The notes: generated by a model not told the origin, from the sequence alone. DNA of 64,000 bases from Streptomyces sp. NA04227 (GCF_013364195.1 NZ_CP054918.1:1663001-1727000), one strand, 5' to 3'; shown: positions 48,796-57,480, counted from the first letter of the stretch. Made by a program: numbers and translations.

Positions 48796-51038
48796 CAAGC
48801 ACCACCCTTCCTGGGGAAAAAGGTAGCCAATCCCTTGGAGTCGACCAGCCCTACAATATCCAATCCCTTATGGGGGATCTTCACCTTCCCTTTCTTGGGT
48901 GTCTGCCCTTCAAGTAGTTTTCCTACCTCTACAAGGTCACGAACGGTCCAATCCGCGGGGAAAAACGTGTGCCACATGGAATTCTTGACCACCCAGTTTC
49001 CGTTCAGGTCACGCATCGCAACTCTGGAGAACCTGACACCGTTCGCCTGCACCTGCAGAGTTCCGGGAAGGATGCTTCGATCCGGGAAGTTCTCGTCGTA
49101 CACATGCCAGCCCTGCGCCGCACCATCCTTCACTTCGCCAAACAGTACGTGATTCAGAGTCTCCTTTGGAATTCCGTACCGAGCCTCAAGGGTCTCCGCC
49201 ACGACTTCGCGCGCTTCGATGGGAACTTCTGAAAGTGGACGCTCGCCACTCAGGAGATCATCTACGAATTCAGGCGCAAGCGGCGTGTTCGCTCCGGGCA
49301 AGGGGTCCGGAGGGAGGGCCGAAGTACCGTCCCCTCGATCTGCAGTCCCCCGCCCCCCATCACTTGAGCCTTGGAACTCGCCACCGCGCACATGCGCTTC
49401 ACTACTTGACGCACCACCCCCGTTGCTGTGAGCCCCCGAACCTCCCTGGCCTGGCACAGCGTTGTCGCCTGTGTCGTGGCTCGCCATCGGGCCACGCACA
49501 CTCTCTGCGGACGTTGAACCAACACCGTCCCGCCCAACAGAATCAGGACGAGTGACACTCGGCCATTCGCCGATTGTGCGTCCTGCGCTCCTGATGCCCT
49601 CGTCCCCTGCCCGAGCCCCTGTCAGGGCGGGTTCGCGTAGCAAATCCGTCTGCGTCGGTGTCTCCGAGTGAGCCGCTGCCCGCTCCGCCGCCGAAGGCTC
49701 GCGCCGGATCTCGTCAAGGTGTTGCAGGATCTTGCCGCTCTCGTCGACCAGCGGACCGCCCCGAACCATGTACGCGATCTCGCCCGAAGCCGTCCGATAG
49801 GGGATGGCATTGGGGTCCATCTCCGCCACTCGGCTGGGAAGTGGGACGGCCGCCTCGTCCGCCTGAAGGCGTCCGAGATCCGACAGAGCGTCAAAGGTCG
49901 TCCCGCCAGTGCCCAGAGTCTTGAGTCGTCCGAACAGGTCACCGACCTTGGCCCCGGTGTACGCCCCCGCCTTGACGACGTACGTGACGGGATCCACAGC
50001 CCGGGCGACCCTGCTCGCAGCCGCAACCGCCTTGGCCGCAGCCCCGCTCTTCGTGGCGACCCCCGCGCCACCCGTCGCCACCGTCGTGAGCACATTGAAC
50101 GTGACCGCTCCCGCCGCCCTGGACGGGTTCTTGCTCCACTGGTCGTAGGCGATCAGCGCTTTGCCCGTCTCCTTCAGCGCCGTACGCGTTTCCTGTATAC
50201 CGGGCGGGAGCTTGTCGGCCGGGGCCAGCCAGTACGCACCCGCCGCCGGGGACAGCGTCAGCGCAAGGCCGTTGCCGAGCTTGGCCAGCCCGAGCCACGC
50301 CTGGCCCGCGGTGCCCCAGCCGTCCTTGCCGAACAGCGTGCCCAGGCCCTTGACCGTGCCGACGACGCCGTCGATGACGAAGCCGTCCCACACATAGCTC
50401 TTGGCCTGGTGCCCGACCCATGCGAGACCGGTGTACTCGCGCTCGACCGGCACACCCCACGGCGTTTCGCCGGCCTTGTCGAGCAGCCCTTCCTCGAAGC
50501 CGTACGTGCCACAACTGGTCGTACCGTCCTGGCTGGGCTTGACCTGGATACCGCCGACCAGCGCCGTGATCTTGTTGTGGCAGGCCGCCTCCGCGGCCTC
50601 GAACGCCTCCACCGTGGCATTCACGTCATGCCACAGGTCGTTGTTCAGGTCGACCTTGTCCTTGTCCTCGCGCCAGTCCTCATCCGTGTCGACGTCGTTC
50701 GCGACGAACAGCGCGGCCTGGGTCTTCAACGCCCGAAGCTTCTTCGCCAGCGGCGCCACCTCGTCGCCGTACGTCCTCAGCGCGGAAGCCACCTGCCCCA
50801 GCTGGTCGGCAAACGCGTCCGTCTTTGTCTCCACGGGCTTGGTGGTGGCGAACAACTGCTCCGCCTCCGGCGCCTCGTAGCACGCCGACAGGCCCTGGAA
50901 GCGCTGGTGCACCTGCGCACCCTGGTGCCGGAACAGGGTCGCGAAACCGGTCAGCGCCAGCACATCCGACGTCAACTCCTCGACGTCCCCGGTGAACTGA
51001 GGAATCGCGTCGGGAACGATCAGCTTCGCGTCACTCAT
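48795..51038 (-). CDS. Large type VII-associated toxin with EndoU-like C-terminal domain
   Basis: ATG 51038 overlaps the previous stop by 4 bp. The 747-residue protein has an N-terminal helical domain of WXG/LXG style, residues 1-170 (IPQFTGDVEELTSDVLALTG, QLGQVASALRTYGDEVAPLA). Its middle is Ala/Gly-rich (SGAAAKAVAAASRVARAV), followed by a Ser/Gly/Asp-rich linker. The last 130 residues, with NHVLFGEVKDG, GWHVYDEN and MWHTFFPADWTVRDLVEVG, resemble the bacterial EndoU nuclease family. Its two His and late Lys/Trp patch are conserved in outline. EndoU toxins cut RNA. Resemblance is by motif, not alignment. GC drops sharply from about residue 500 on, as expected for an exchanged toxin tip. Confidence 0.8.
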   Translation of the reverse strand: MSDAKLIVPDAIPQFTGDVEELTSDVLALTGFATLFRHQGAQVHQRFQGLSACYEAPEAEQLFATTKPVETKTDAFADQLGQVASALRTYGDEVAPLAKKLRALKTQAALFVANDVDTDEDWREDKDKVDLNNDLWHDVNATVEAFEAAEAACHNKITALVGGIQVKPSQDGTTSCGTYGFEEGLLDKAGETPWGVPVEREYTGLAWVGHQAKSYVWDGFVIDGVVGTVKGLGTLFGKDGWGTAGQAWLGLAKLGNGLALTLSPAAGAYWLAPADKLPPGIQETRTALKETGKALIAYDQWSKNPSRAAGAVTFNVLTTVATGGAGVATKSGAAAKAVAAASRVARAVDPVTYVVKAGAYTGAKVGDLFGRLKTLGTGGTTFDALSDLGRLQADEAAVPLPSRVAEMDPNAIPYRTASGEIAYMVRGGPLVDESGKILQHLDEIRREPSAAERAAAHSETPTQTDLLREPALTGARAGDEGIRSAGRTIGEWPSVTRPDSVGRDGVGSTSAESVRGPMASHDTGDNAVPGQGGSGAHSNGGGASSSEAHVRGGEFQGSSDGGRGTADRGDGTSALPPDPLPGANTPLAPEFVDDLLSGERPLSEVPIEAREVVAETLEARYGIPKETLNHVLFGEVKDGAAQGWHVYDENFPDRSILPGTLQVQANGVRFSRVAMRDLNGNWVVKNSMWHTFFPADWTVRDLVEVGKLLEGQTPKKGKVKIPHKGLDIVGLVDSKGLATFFPRKGGA

Positions 51039-51439
51039 CGCCCACCACCCCCCTGTCCTCCCTGCCCTCCGTGAACGCCGGGCAGGTCGATCTCCGGCAC
51101 CTTCAGCGCTTCTTCCTGCGCCTTGGCGGCCATGGTCAGATTGCCCCGGTGGTACTCGGTGGTCGCCAGTGCCGCGCCCTTCAACGACGCTTCGGTGCGC
51201 TCGGCGACGTAGGCCAGGTTCTTCTGCCACTGCCGGACGAACACACCAAGCGCGGATCCCACCAGACCGGGAGTGCCGGGCTTCAACTCACCACCGGCGA
51301 TCGCCGTCCCCGCGTGCTTCGCCGCTTCCGGGAAGGTCTTCTGCAACTGCGTACCGACCTTGCCAAGGCCCTCGGCAGCCTCCCCCGACTTCTGCAGCAC
51401 CCCTCGCACGCCGGCAGGGTCGATGTCCCACGACGTCAC
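51035..51439 (-). CDS. DUF6507-like small ESX-associated protein
   Basis: 134 residues from GTG 51439. Helical body (DIDPAGVRGVLQKSGEAAEG, LGKVGTQLQKTFPEAAKHAG, LGVFVRQWQKNLAYVAERTE) with a central Gly/Pro turn and a Gly/Gln-rich tail. Layout is that of a WXG100-like hairpin with GTPG at the turn. I recall DUF6507 for such proteins next to Streptomyces type VII toxins. It may be the partner or chaperone of the toxin, whose start it overlaps by 4 bp. Confidence 0.75.
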   Translation of the reverse strand: MTSWDIDPAGVRGVLQKSGEAAEGLGKVGTQLQKTFPEAAKHAGTAIAGGELKPGTPGLVGSALGVFVRQWQKNLAYVAERTEASLKGAALATTEYHRGNLTMAAKAQEEALKVPEIDLPGVHGGQGGQGGGGR

Positions 51440-51521
51440 TGAATACCCCCTCCTCGCCCCAGTGTTCCCGCGCCCGCTTCCCCCTCGCGGCGGCGCCCCC
51501 GCACCGCCGCGGCCGACGCGG

Positions 51522-51833
51522 TCAGCCGATGTTGTGGACCGCCGCGCGCGCCTTGGCGAGCGTCGACTGCGCCGTCGAGTCGTTGTTCTCCAAGGTGCTG
51601 CGGACCAGGCGGATGATCTCGCGCACCTCGTTCGCGGCCTTGTTCCAGCGGATTTCCTTGCCGTGGTACTCGTCCGAGACCCCGTCCGCCTGGTAGTCGG
51701 CCATGGCCGCTTTCACGGCACGGTCGCGGTCCGCGAGCACCTGCTCCAGCCGACCGATGATCACGCCCAGGCTGCCCTGGACATCACCGGAGGCCCCGGT
51801 GTCGTACGAGAGCCTGTCCTGTGTCCCTGCCAT
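51522..51833 (-). CDS. ESAT-6-like small secreted protein
   Basis: 103 residues from ATG 51833. Two helices around a turn: ASGDVQGSLGVIIGRLEQVL, ADRDRAVKAAMADYQADG, then WNKAANEVREIIRLVRSTLE. The turn DGVSDEYHGKEIRWN replaces the classical WXG. Annotated relatives are called pore-forming ESAT-6 family proteins in databases, as I recall. Without signal peptide, it is a likely substrate of the EccC/EccD machine. 83 bp upstream of the DUF6507-like gene, same operon. Confidence 0.82.
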   Translation of the reverse strand: MAGTQDRLSYDTGASGDVQGSLGVIIGRLEQVLADRDRAVKAAMADYQADGVSDEYHGKEIRWNKAANEVREIIRLVRSTLENNDSTAQSTLAKARAAVHNIG

Positions 51834-51862
51834 CGCGAAGAATCCCCTCCCGTAGTTCTCGA

Positions 51863-52192
51863 TCAGCCCGAGAAACGTGCGCCGTCGAAGTTCGCGGCAC
51901 CCATGTTCTGGTGGGCGTTGTCGCCCTGCTCCTGGTCACCCGTCCCGAACGCCACGTCCATGCCGGACTGACCGCCCAGGATCGAGGACAACGAGCCGTT
52001 CAGCGCGCCGGTGATCTCGTCCGCCCGCAGCTTGAACGAGTCGAAGGCCACCTTGCCCGTACCGTTGAACTTCCCCTCGAGCGGCTCCGCCGCCGCGATC
52101 AACTGCTGGATCAACGTCCCCAGGTCGTCAGTGGAACCCAGCGTGCTCTTGCCGAGATCGGACAACGTCGTCGATCCCATGTCGAACTTCAT
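51863..52192 (-). CDS. ESX/WXG100-like small protein, first gene of the operon
   Basis: 109 residues from ATG 52192; the frame further upstream is not coding. Helical: TTLSDLGKSTLGSTDDLGTL, IQQLIAAAEPLEGKFNGTGK, VAFDSFKLRADEITGALNGS. The middle FNGTGKVAFD takes the place of a WXG turn (W replaced by Phe/Asn-Gly). The tail is Gly/Asn/Asp-rich. Probably pairs with the ESAT-6-like protein 29 bp downstream as a secreted heterodimer. The 217-bp spacer to the next divergent gene must contain the operon promoter. Confidence 0.78.
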   Translation of the reverse strand: MKFDMGSTTLSDLGKSTLGSTDDLGTLIQQLIAAAEPLEGKFNGTGKVAFDSFKLRADEITGALNGSLSSILGGQSGMDVAFGTGDQEQGDNAHQNMGAANFDGARFSG

Positions 52193-52325
52193 ACGCCCAC
52201 CCCGTGCCGGTCGGTCGCACGCGCAACTCACCACGCATGCGGATCACTTGAGCACCGAGCGTATCTAACGGCACCGACAACAAGCGACGACAAAAGTCAC
52301 TCGTAGGGGATCTTGAGACAACTCA

Positions 52326-52342
52326 CTCGTGCTACTCACGAG
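52326..52342. promoter_or_regulatory. CTCGTG/CACGAG palindrome in the divergent promoter region
   Basis: CTCGTG (52326-52331) and CACGAG (52337-52342) are separated by 5 nt. CACTCGT also recurs at 52298-52304 and 52324-52330. A mirrored version, CACGAG-TGA-CTCGTG, lies at 53301-53315 beyond the next gene. No known regulator matches. Confidence 0.4.
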
Positions 52343-52409
52343 GCACGAGGGGAAGCCGCGCGGCTGCCTCGTTCGCCTCCACGACACCCCGATCGACCAG
52401 GAGGGACGC

Positions 52410-52949
52410 TTGAGCACCGACCCGGATCGAGGAGAACCCAGACACGATCTGAGCACGTGGACGATCGATCAGCTGCGCACATACATCCATGACGCCTGCG
52501 GTCAGCAGCTTGAGACAGCCCGCATCGCGGCGCAGGCACGCGCCTACGACCCCACCCACACCCAGGAAGTCCGCCGCCGATGGGCGAAACTGTCGTTGCT
52601 CGCGAGCCGGCACATGCGCACCGACAGCACAGGAGGTCACGCCCGGGTCTGCCAGCAGGACTTCATGCTCCGGATGTGGGTGATCGACCAGTTGGGCCCC
52701 GATGACACGGACCTCGACTGGCGCCCCGACGCGCTGGCGTCCGACACACTGGCGGCACTCACGTGCACGCCAGCTCAGGCCGCCGCTCTCGCCGATCGAT
52801 GGCGTGACCTGGCCATAGAGCAGATCCGCGAGCTGCGGTGGCACAAGAACCTGACGGCCCATGTGGACAGACTGGTCGGCTACCTGGCACCTGGCCCCAT
52901 CCGCGACGAGCTTCTGGTTTGGACGGCGACCCGTCAGCGTCTTCCTTGA
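52410..52949 (+). CDS. Protein of unknown function, divergent from the type VII operon
   Basis: TTG 52410 has GGAGGG 5 nt upstream and gives 179 residues; a TTG-free longer start at 52329 (206 residues) is possible but lacks a ribosome site. Helical and charged: TWTIDQLRTYIHDACGQQLE, VRRRWAKLSLLASRHMRTDS, RVCQQDFMLRMWVIDQLGP, AALADRWRDLAIEQIRELRW. No domain recognised, no signal peptide. It could be a regulator of the type VII operon because it shares the promoter region, but no HTH is evident. Confidence 0.6.
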   Translation: MSTDPDRGEPRHDLSTWTIDQLRTYIHDACGQQLETARIAAQARAYDPTHTQEVRRRWAKLSLLASRHMRTDSTGGHARVCQQDFMLRMWVIDQLGPDDTDLDWRPDALASDTLAALTCTPAQAAALADRWRDLAIEQIRELRWHKNLTAHVDRLVGYLAPGPIRDELLVWTATRQRLP

Positions 52950-53390
52950 CCGGCTCCGCCTATCGGGCTCTGAGCAGAGAAATGGCAGACGAGTGGGCTG
53001 TATGCCGGGCAGTGCCATCGCCGTGCTATGACCTTTGCAGACGCGGAGGGAGTGCACTGTCTGTGGCTACCTTGATGGCTACGTCATCTCGCCCTGCAGC
53101 GGTCCGGACGGCATCTTCGTTGCTATCTCGGTCAGACGGTCTACCCGATGCGCTCGAAACACCCGGGTCCGACTCCATGCGGCTACCTTCGCATTCTGCG
53201 GGCGAACATGACGGTGGTCGCGAAGGCTGCGAGCCCAAACAACTGCAGGGCGGAACAGCGCCTCAGCAGGCGCATGGACACGAAGTGGTTCCCCCCAGAG
53301 CACGAGTGACTCGTGAGGGTGGGGGCGTGTTTCCGGTAGGGGGTACCCCATCCGTCCGCAATTCGGCACGGGTGACCTTAAATGGGCCCG
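52950..53390. other. 441-bp spacer between the type VII side and the defence island
   Basis: No solid gene. The minus strand holds a 30-residue frame (53183-53275) of basic-hydrophobic-basic composition. A CACGAG-TGA-CTCGTG palindrome lies at 53301-53315 and GGGGTACCCC near 53337. Base composition is more mixed than in the flanks. Confidence 0.4.
53183..53275 (-). CDS. Possible 30-residue membrane-active peptide (tentative)
   Basis: ATG 53275 to TAG 53183 encodes MRLLRRCSALQLFG, a short Leu/Ala/Phe core, and a tail FARRMRR. Arginines flank a hydrophobic centre, the layout of small type I toxins and membrane peptides. A run of G (GGGGGGAA) lies about 14 nt upstream of the start, too far for a good ribosome site. 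Chance is a serious alternative. Confidence 0.2.
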   Translation of the reverse strand: MRLLRRCSALQLFGLAAFATTVMFARRMRR

Positions 53391-55103
53391 CTACGCGGCC
53401 AGGTGACGGATTCCCGCCCGGCCCGGAGGCACCGCCATGGCCTGGATCCCGATGACCTCGACGGCGATGCCCCACGTCTCAAGCATCTTGGCTGTCTGCA
53501 CGAGGGTGACCTGGGAGAACGGGAACAGCGTGTCGGCGGCGAGGTCGGTTCCGCTCTTCAGCAGGATCGCGAAGACGACCTTCGACGGCCGGAATCCCTC
53601 CGGCAGGGGCCGGCCGTGCCGGGCCGCGGCCACCTTCCGGGCGAACACGTCCGCGGCCTCCGGCGAGTGCAGCAGGGTCTGTACGGCGACCAGGGCCTGC
53701 CCGAACAGATGGCTCAGCGCATCGGACCCCTTGGCCCGCTTCACCATGACCAGGACGTCGTCCGGGCTCAGCAGGTCACAGATCTCCACGCCGTTGCCCC
53801 GGTGCAGGGCCGTCCGGACATTGTCACGGTCGAAGCAGACGTACCCGAGCCGCAGGTCGGGCACCGACTGGTTGTACGTCCGCTCCGTGTCCCCGAGCAC
53901 CCAGGCCGGAAGGTCGACCGAGGGCGTGCGGGCGATGAGCCGCTCGACCTGCGAGCGAATCGCCTCCAGGTACGCCTCGCCGATCTCGTACCACTGCCCG
54001 TCCAGCAGGAAGAACCGGCGGGCGCCGAGGGCCACTTCCGCTTCGATCCAGCGCAGCACGTGTGACGTCCGGATCACGTCGTCCTTCGCTGCCCGGGTGT
54101 GCGAGTAGAGGGTGACCGTGCCGTCCCGGAGCGCGGCGAAGCGCGTTCCGGGCCTCTGCACGCGGGCCCGGTCGAGGACGTACTCCAGGCTGAAGTCGTC
54201 CGTGAGGTACGCCTCCGCGCTGTGCACCTTGGTGGCGAACGCCTGGGCGGCGGTGTAGTCGTCCCAGTGGTCGGACGGGACGGCGACCGCGATGCGCCCG
54301 TCCGGCTGCTCGCCGAGCATGCCGTCGAGCCGCGCCTCCAGCCGCGTGACGAGGTCGTCGTCCTTGACCGGGACGATGTGCTCGACGAATTCCAGTGCCG
54401 GGCTCGGGGCCTCCTCCCTGAGGACACGGGCGATGGCCCGGATGTCCGCGACCAGGTCCGCCGCGTCGACGCCGAGCCGCATCCGCAACCCGGTACCGCC
54501 CTCGACGCCGGAGACCTTCGTACGGTTGTCCTGACCGATCGTGAGCCGCATCCCGTCCAGTCGGCCGCCCAGCCGGCGCACGATCTGCGCGTGCTCCTGG
54601 ATGCCCAGACTCCAGACCGGAGTGCCGCCGGGGACGAGGGTGATGTCCGTCCGTCCGCCGCCCGGCGTATGGGAGACAAGGTCGCGGATCTGGGCGGGGT
54701 CCACCCTGCGGATCACGAAGCTCAGTCCGAACCGCCGATCCTTGACGCGATCGGGCACCAGGCGGAATCCCTGGTCGTAGCCGATGGCGTACACCTCACC
54801 GTCGACCGCGAGCATCAGCAACCCGGCCGACCGGTTCACCGGACGCGACACCTCGCACCCGGTGGTACGGGCGATCTCGCCGCACCAGCTCGCGACCGGC
54901 TGCTCAAAGCTGCCCGTGACGAGCAGTGCCGGAACCCCCAGCTGCTCTCCCGGGAAGTGCAGTTCCGCGTCGACGGCTTCGAGCCTCTCCGGGGCGAGCA
55001 CGTCGAACATCGCGTCGACGGTAGGAGCGACACCCGTGAGTCGGTACAGGGTGCGCTTGGAGGTGCTGGATGCGTAGGAAGTGCCGGAGGTCCGGGTCGC
55101 CAT
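53391..55103 (-). CDS. TIGR04141/DUF6119-like protein of the defence island
   Basis: ATG 55103 with GGAG about 8 nt upstream gives 570 residues; the frame to 55199 is leader. The start KRTLYRLTGVAPTVDAMFDV and the middle LRLGYVCFDRDNVRTALHRG followed by EICDLL fit, from memory, the sporadically distributed TIGR04141 (DUF6119) family, whose members are about 500-600 residues long. Their function is unknown but they occur among restriction and defence genes. Also seen: RRFFLLDGQWYEIGEAYLEA and a C-terminal FAILLKSGTDLAADTLFPFS. No membrane segments. Divergent from the methylase gene with a shared promoter region. Confidence 0.75.
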   Translation of the reverse strand: MATRTSGTSYASSTSKRTLYRLTGVAPTVDAMFDVLAPERLEAVDAELHFPGEQLGVPALLVTGSFEQPVASWCGEIARTTGCEVSRPVNRSAGLLMLAVDGEVYAIGYDQGFRLVPDRVKDRRFGLSFVIRRVDPAQIRDLVSHTPGGGRTDITLVPGGTPVWSLGIQEHAQIVRRLGGRLDGMRLTIGQDNRTKVSGVEGGTGLRMRLGVDAADLVADIRAIARVLREEAPSPALEFVEHIVPVKDDDLVTRLEARLDGMLGEQPDGRIAVAVPSDHWDDYTAAQAFATKVHSAEAYLTDDFSLEYVLDRARVQRPGTRFAALRDGTVTLYSHTRAAKDDVIRTSHVLRWIEAEVALGARRFFLLDGQWYEIGEAYLEAIRSQVERLIARTPSVDLPAWVLGDTERTYNQSVPDLRLGYVCFDRDNVRTALHRGNGVEICDLLSPDDVLVMVKRAKGSDALSHLFGQALVAVQTLLHSPEAADVFARKVAAARHGRPLPEGFRPSKVVFAILLKSGTDLAADTLFPFSQVTLVQTAKMLETWGIAVEVIGIQAMAVPPGRAGIRHLAA

Positions 55104-55186
55104 GGCGCCGCTCCGTCCAAGGAGTTGAGGGCAGGGGGATGCCTCGGAGCCCCGAGAGAACCGGGAAGCCGAGTGAAAGCACATCC

Positions 55187-55215
55187 AGTAGAGCGGCAAC
55201 TGAAAGCACTGTCAA
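55187..55215 (-). promoter_or_regulatory. Promoter of the TIGR04141-like gene
   Basis: On the minus strand TTGACA (55215-55210) and TCTACT (55192-55187) are 17 bp apart, about 85 bp upstream of the gene. A 9-bp direct repeat TGAAAGCAC (55174-55182, 55201-55209) overlaps it. The opposite strand has TATAGA near 55250 for the methylase gene. Confidence 0.6.
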
Positions 55216-55293
55216 ACACTTCAACTCCGTGGGACACCGGTATAGAGTGGGGCCCGTCCAGCCCACCCGCCCCTATGTCACCGGCAGGAGCCC

Positions 55294-57438
55294 ATGAAAC
55301 AGCAGGCCAGTGCCCTCGTGACCGCCGCCGATGTCTCCCGGCTGGCCGGGGTCACCCGCGCCACGGTGAGCAACTGGCGCCGTCGGCATCCGGACTTTCC
55401 CGCCCCGGCCGGAGGCACGGACAGCAGCCCCACCTACGACCTCGACGCCGTGCGTGCCTGGCTCTCCGCCCGTGGCCAACTCCCCGACGACACACCGGCG
55501 GACGAACTGCGCACCGCACTGCGCGGCCGCTCCGGCGACGGAGGACGGGAACTGGCCCTCCACTTGCTCCCCGCGGTCCTCGGGGCCGCCCGGCTGGACC
55601 GAAGAGAGCGCGAAGCCCTTCCCGGACTGCCTGACGACGCGCTGCTGCGATGGGTCCGGGCGGCTGCGGGCGAGAGATCCCAGGACATTCCCGGAATCGA
55701 CAGCCCCATATACCCCGTATACAGCGACGACATGGCCGGGCCGCTGAGGGCCCTGGTGCGATGCGTCGTCGTGGCGGGCGCCGAGGCCACGACGGATGTC
55801 CTGGCCGAACGCCTGCTTGAGGACGCCCGGGGCTCCGGAACCTACCCCACGCCGCGCCCCTTGGCCGCCCTCATGGCCCGGCTGCTGGCCGACAGCGCGG
55901 GCGTCTTCCCCTCGAGCGTTCTCGACCCCGCGTGCGGCACCGGATCGCTGCTCGCGGCGGCGGCATCCGCGGGCGCGACCGCACTGCACGGCCAGGATGT
56001 ACTGCTCGCCCAGGCCGCCCAGGCCGCCGCGCGGCTCCGGCTGAGCACTCCCGAGGCGGTGATCTCCGTACGTACCGGGGACAGCCTGCGCTCCGACGCC
56101 TTCCCGGGCCTCACCGCCGACGCCGTGCTGTGCAATCCGCCCTATGGTGTCCGCGACTGGGGGCACGAGGGGCTGGCGTACGACCAGCGCTGGGCCTACG
56201 GTGTGCCGCCCAAGGGCGAGCCCGAACTCGCCTGGGTCCAGCACTGTCTGGCCCATCTCGCGCCCCGCGGCCGTGCCGTGCTTCTCATGCCGCCCGCCGT
56301 CGCGGAGCGCACCGCAGGCCGGCGTATCCGTGCGCAGCTCGTACGCGACGGGGCCCTCCGCTCGGTTGTCGCGCTTCCCCAGGGCGCGGCCACCCCGCTC
56401 CACATCGGCCTGCACCTCTGGGTGCTCGAACGGCCGGATCCGCGGGCCGAAGCCCCGGGGACGGTACTGCTCGTCGATGCCGCCGCATCGTCCGGGAACC
56501 GGGATCTCGACTGGGCCGCCATCCACAACACCGTGCTCTCGGCCTGGCGGCCGTACCTCGCCGACCGGGACAGCTTCACCGCAACCCCGGGCATCGCCGG
56601 CGCGGTGCCCCTCACCGACCTCCTCGACGAGGCTGTGGACCTGACTCCGGCCCGCCACATCCCAGCCGCCTCCCGGCAAACCCTGCACCCCGCTCAGCTG
56701 GCCCGCCGGACTTCCGAGCTGTACGGCCAACTACAGCAAGCCACAAGGGACTTGACCAGCATCAGCGCCGAAGGGGACTGGCCACCGGCCGACGACCGCC
56801 CCCGCGAATGGCGCACGGCGACGCTCGCGGATCTGCTGCGCGGCGGCGCTCTCAGCCTGCTGCACACCCCGCTCGCAGGCCGCCGGACGACCCGCAGCGG
56901 CCGGGCACAGCCGCCGCCCGGACCGGTATCCGGCGGACGGCCGACGCTCACGGCTGCCGACGTCCTGAACAGTCGGCCCGCCTCCGGAACGGATACGGAC
57001 CTTCCCACCGACACCGCCCTCCCCCTGATCCAGGGAGGCGATGTGCTGCTCACCGAGTTGCTCCAGGTGGGACACAGCGCAGTGACCCGGGTCGTCGAAG
57101 CGGACGAGGCGGGCTGCTTCCTCGGGCCGCAGCTGCTGCTCTTCCGCCCGGACCGGCGCCGCCTCGACTCCTGGTTCCTGGCCGGGTTCCTCTCCGCGGA
57201 GCAGAACGTCAACGCTGCGGCCACCGGTACCTCCGTCGTACGAGTGGACCCCCGGCGACTCCGCGTTCCCTTGCTCCCCCTCGCCGAACAGCAGCGCTAC
57301 GGCGCCGCGTTCCGCCACCTCCACCAGCTGCGCACCGCCGCCCGCCGCGCCGACCGGGCCGCCGAGGATGTCACCCGTCTCCTCAGTACCGGACTCACCG
57401 GCGGCGCCCTGTTGCCACGGGGTCACGGATCGGCGTGA
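55294..57438 (+). CDS. N6-adenine DNA methylase with N-terminal HTH and specificity-like tail
   Basis: ATG 55294 with AGGAG just upstream, 714 residues. Residues 1-60 are an AlpA/MerR-like HTH (TAADVSRLAGVTRATVSNWR). The centre is a type I-style gamma methylase: YPTPRPLAALMARLL, SVLDPACGTGSLLAAA for SAM (about 210) and VLCNPPYGVRDWG (about 281) for catalysis. The C-terminal 200 residues look like half of an HsdS target domain (LLPLAEQQRYGAAFRHLHQL, LIQGGDVLLTELL). So methylation and site recognition seem fused, as in type IIG or solitary enzymes, without a nuclease domain. It precedes a complete type I system on the same strand. Confidence 0.85.
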   Translation: MKQQASALVTAADVSRLAGVTRATVSNWRRRHPDFPAPAGGTDSSPTYDLDAVRAWLSARGQLPDDTPADELRTALRGRSGDGGRELALHLLPAVLGAARLDRREREALPGLPDDALLRWVRAAAGERSQDIPGIDSPIYPVYSDDMAGPLRALVRCVVVAGAEATTDVLAERLLEDARGSGTYPTPRPLAALMARLLADSAGVFPSSVLDPACGTGSLLAAAASAGATALHGQDVLLAQAAQAAARLRLSTPEAVISVRTGDSLRSDAFPGLTADAVLCNPPYGVRDWGHEGLAYDQRWAYGVPPKGEPELAWVQHCLAHLAPRGRAVLLMPPAVAERTAGRRIRAQLVRDGALRSVVALPQGAATPLHIGLHLWVLERPDPRAEAPGTVLLVDAAASSGNRDLDWAAIHNTVLSAWRPYLADRDSFTATPGIAGAVPLTDLLDEAVDLTPARHIPAASRQTLHPAQLARRTSELYGQLQQATRDLTSISAEGDWPPADDRPREWRTATLADLLRGGALSLLHTPLAGRRTTRSGRAQPPPGPVSGGRPTLTAADVLNSRPASGTDTDLPTDTALPLIQGGDVLLTELLQVGHSAVTRVVEADEAGCFLGPQLLLFRPDRRRLDSWFLAGFLSAEQNVNAAATGTSVVRVDPRRLRVPLLPLAEQQRYGAAFRHLHQLRTAARRADRAAEDVTRLLSTGLTGGALLPRGHGSA

Positions 57439-57480
57439 AACGTTCGGCCGTGCATCGCGAGCGGCCAGACTTGACCCCCT

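Noticed and set aside
53079..53369. 96-residue minus-strand frame as transposase remnant
   Set aside because: His/Arg/Pro-rich without DDE or HUH motifs; no inverted ends seen.
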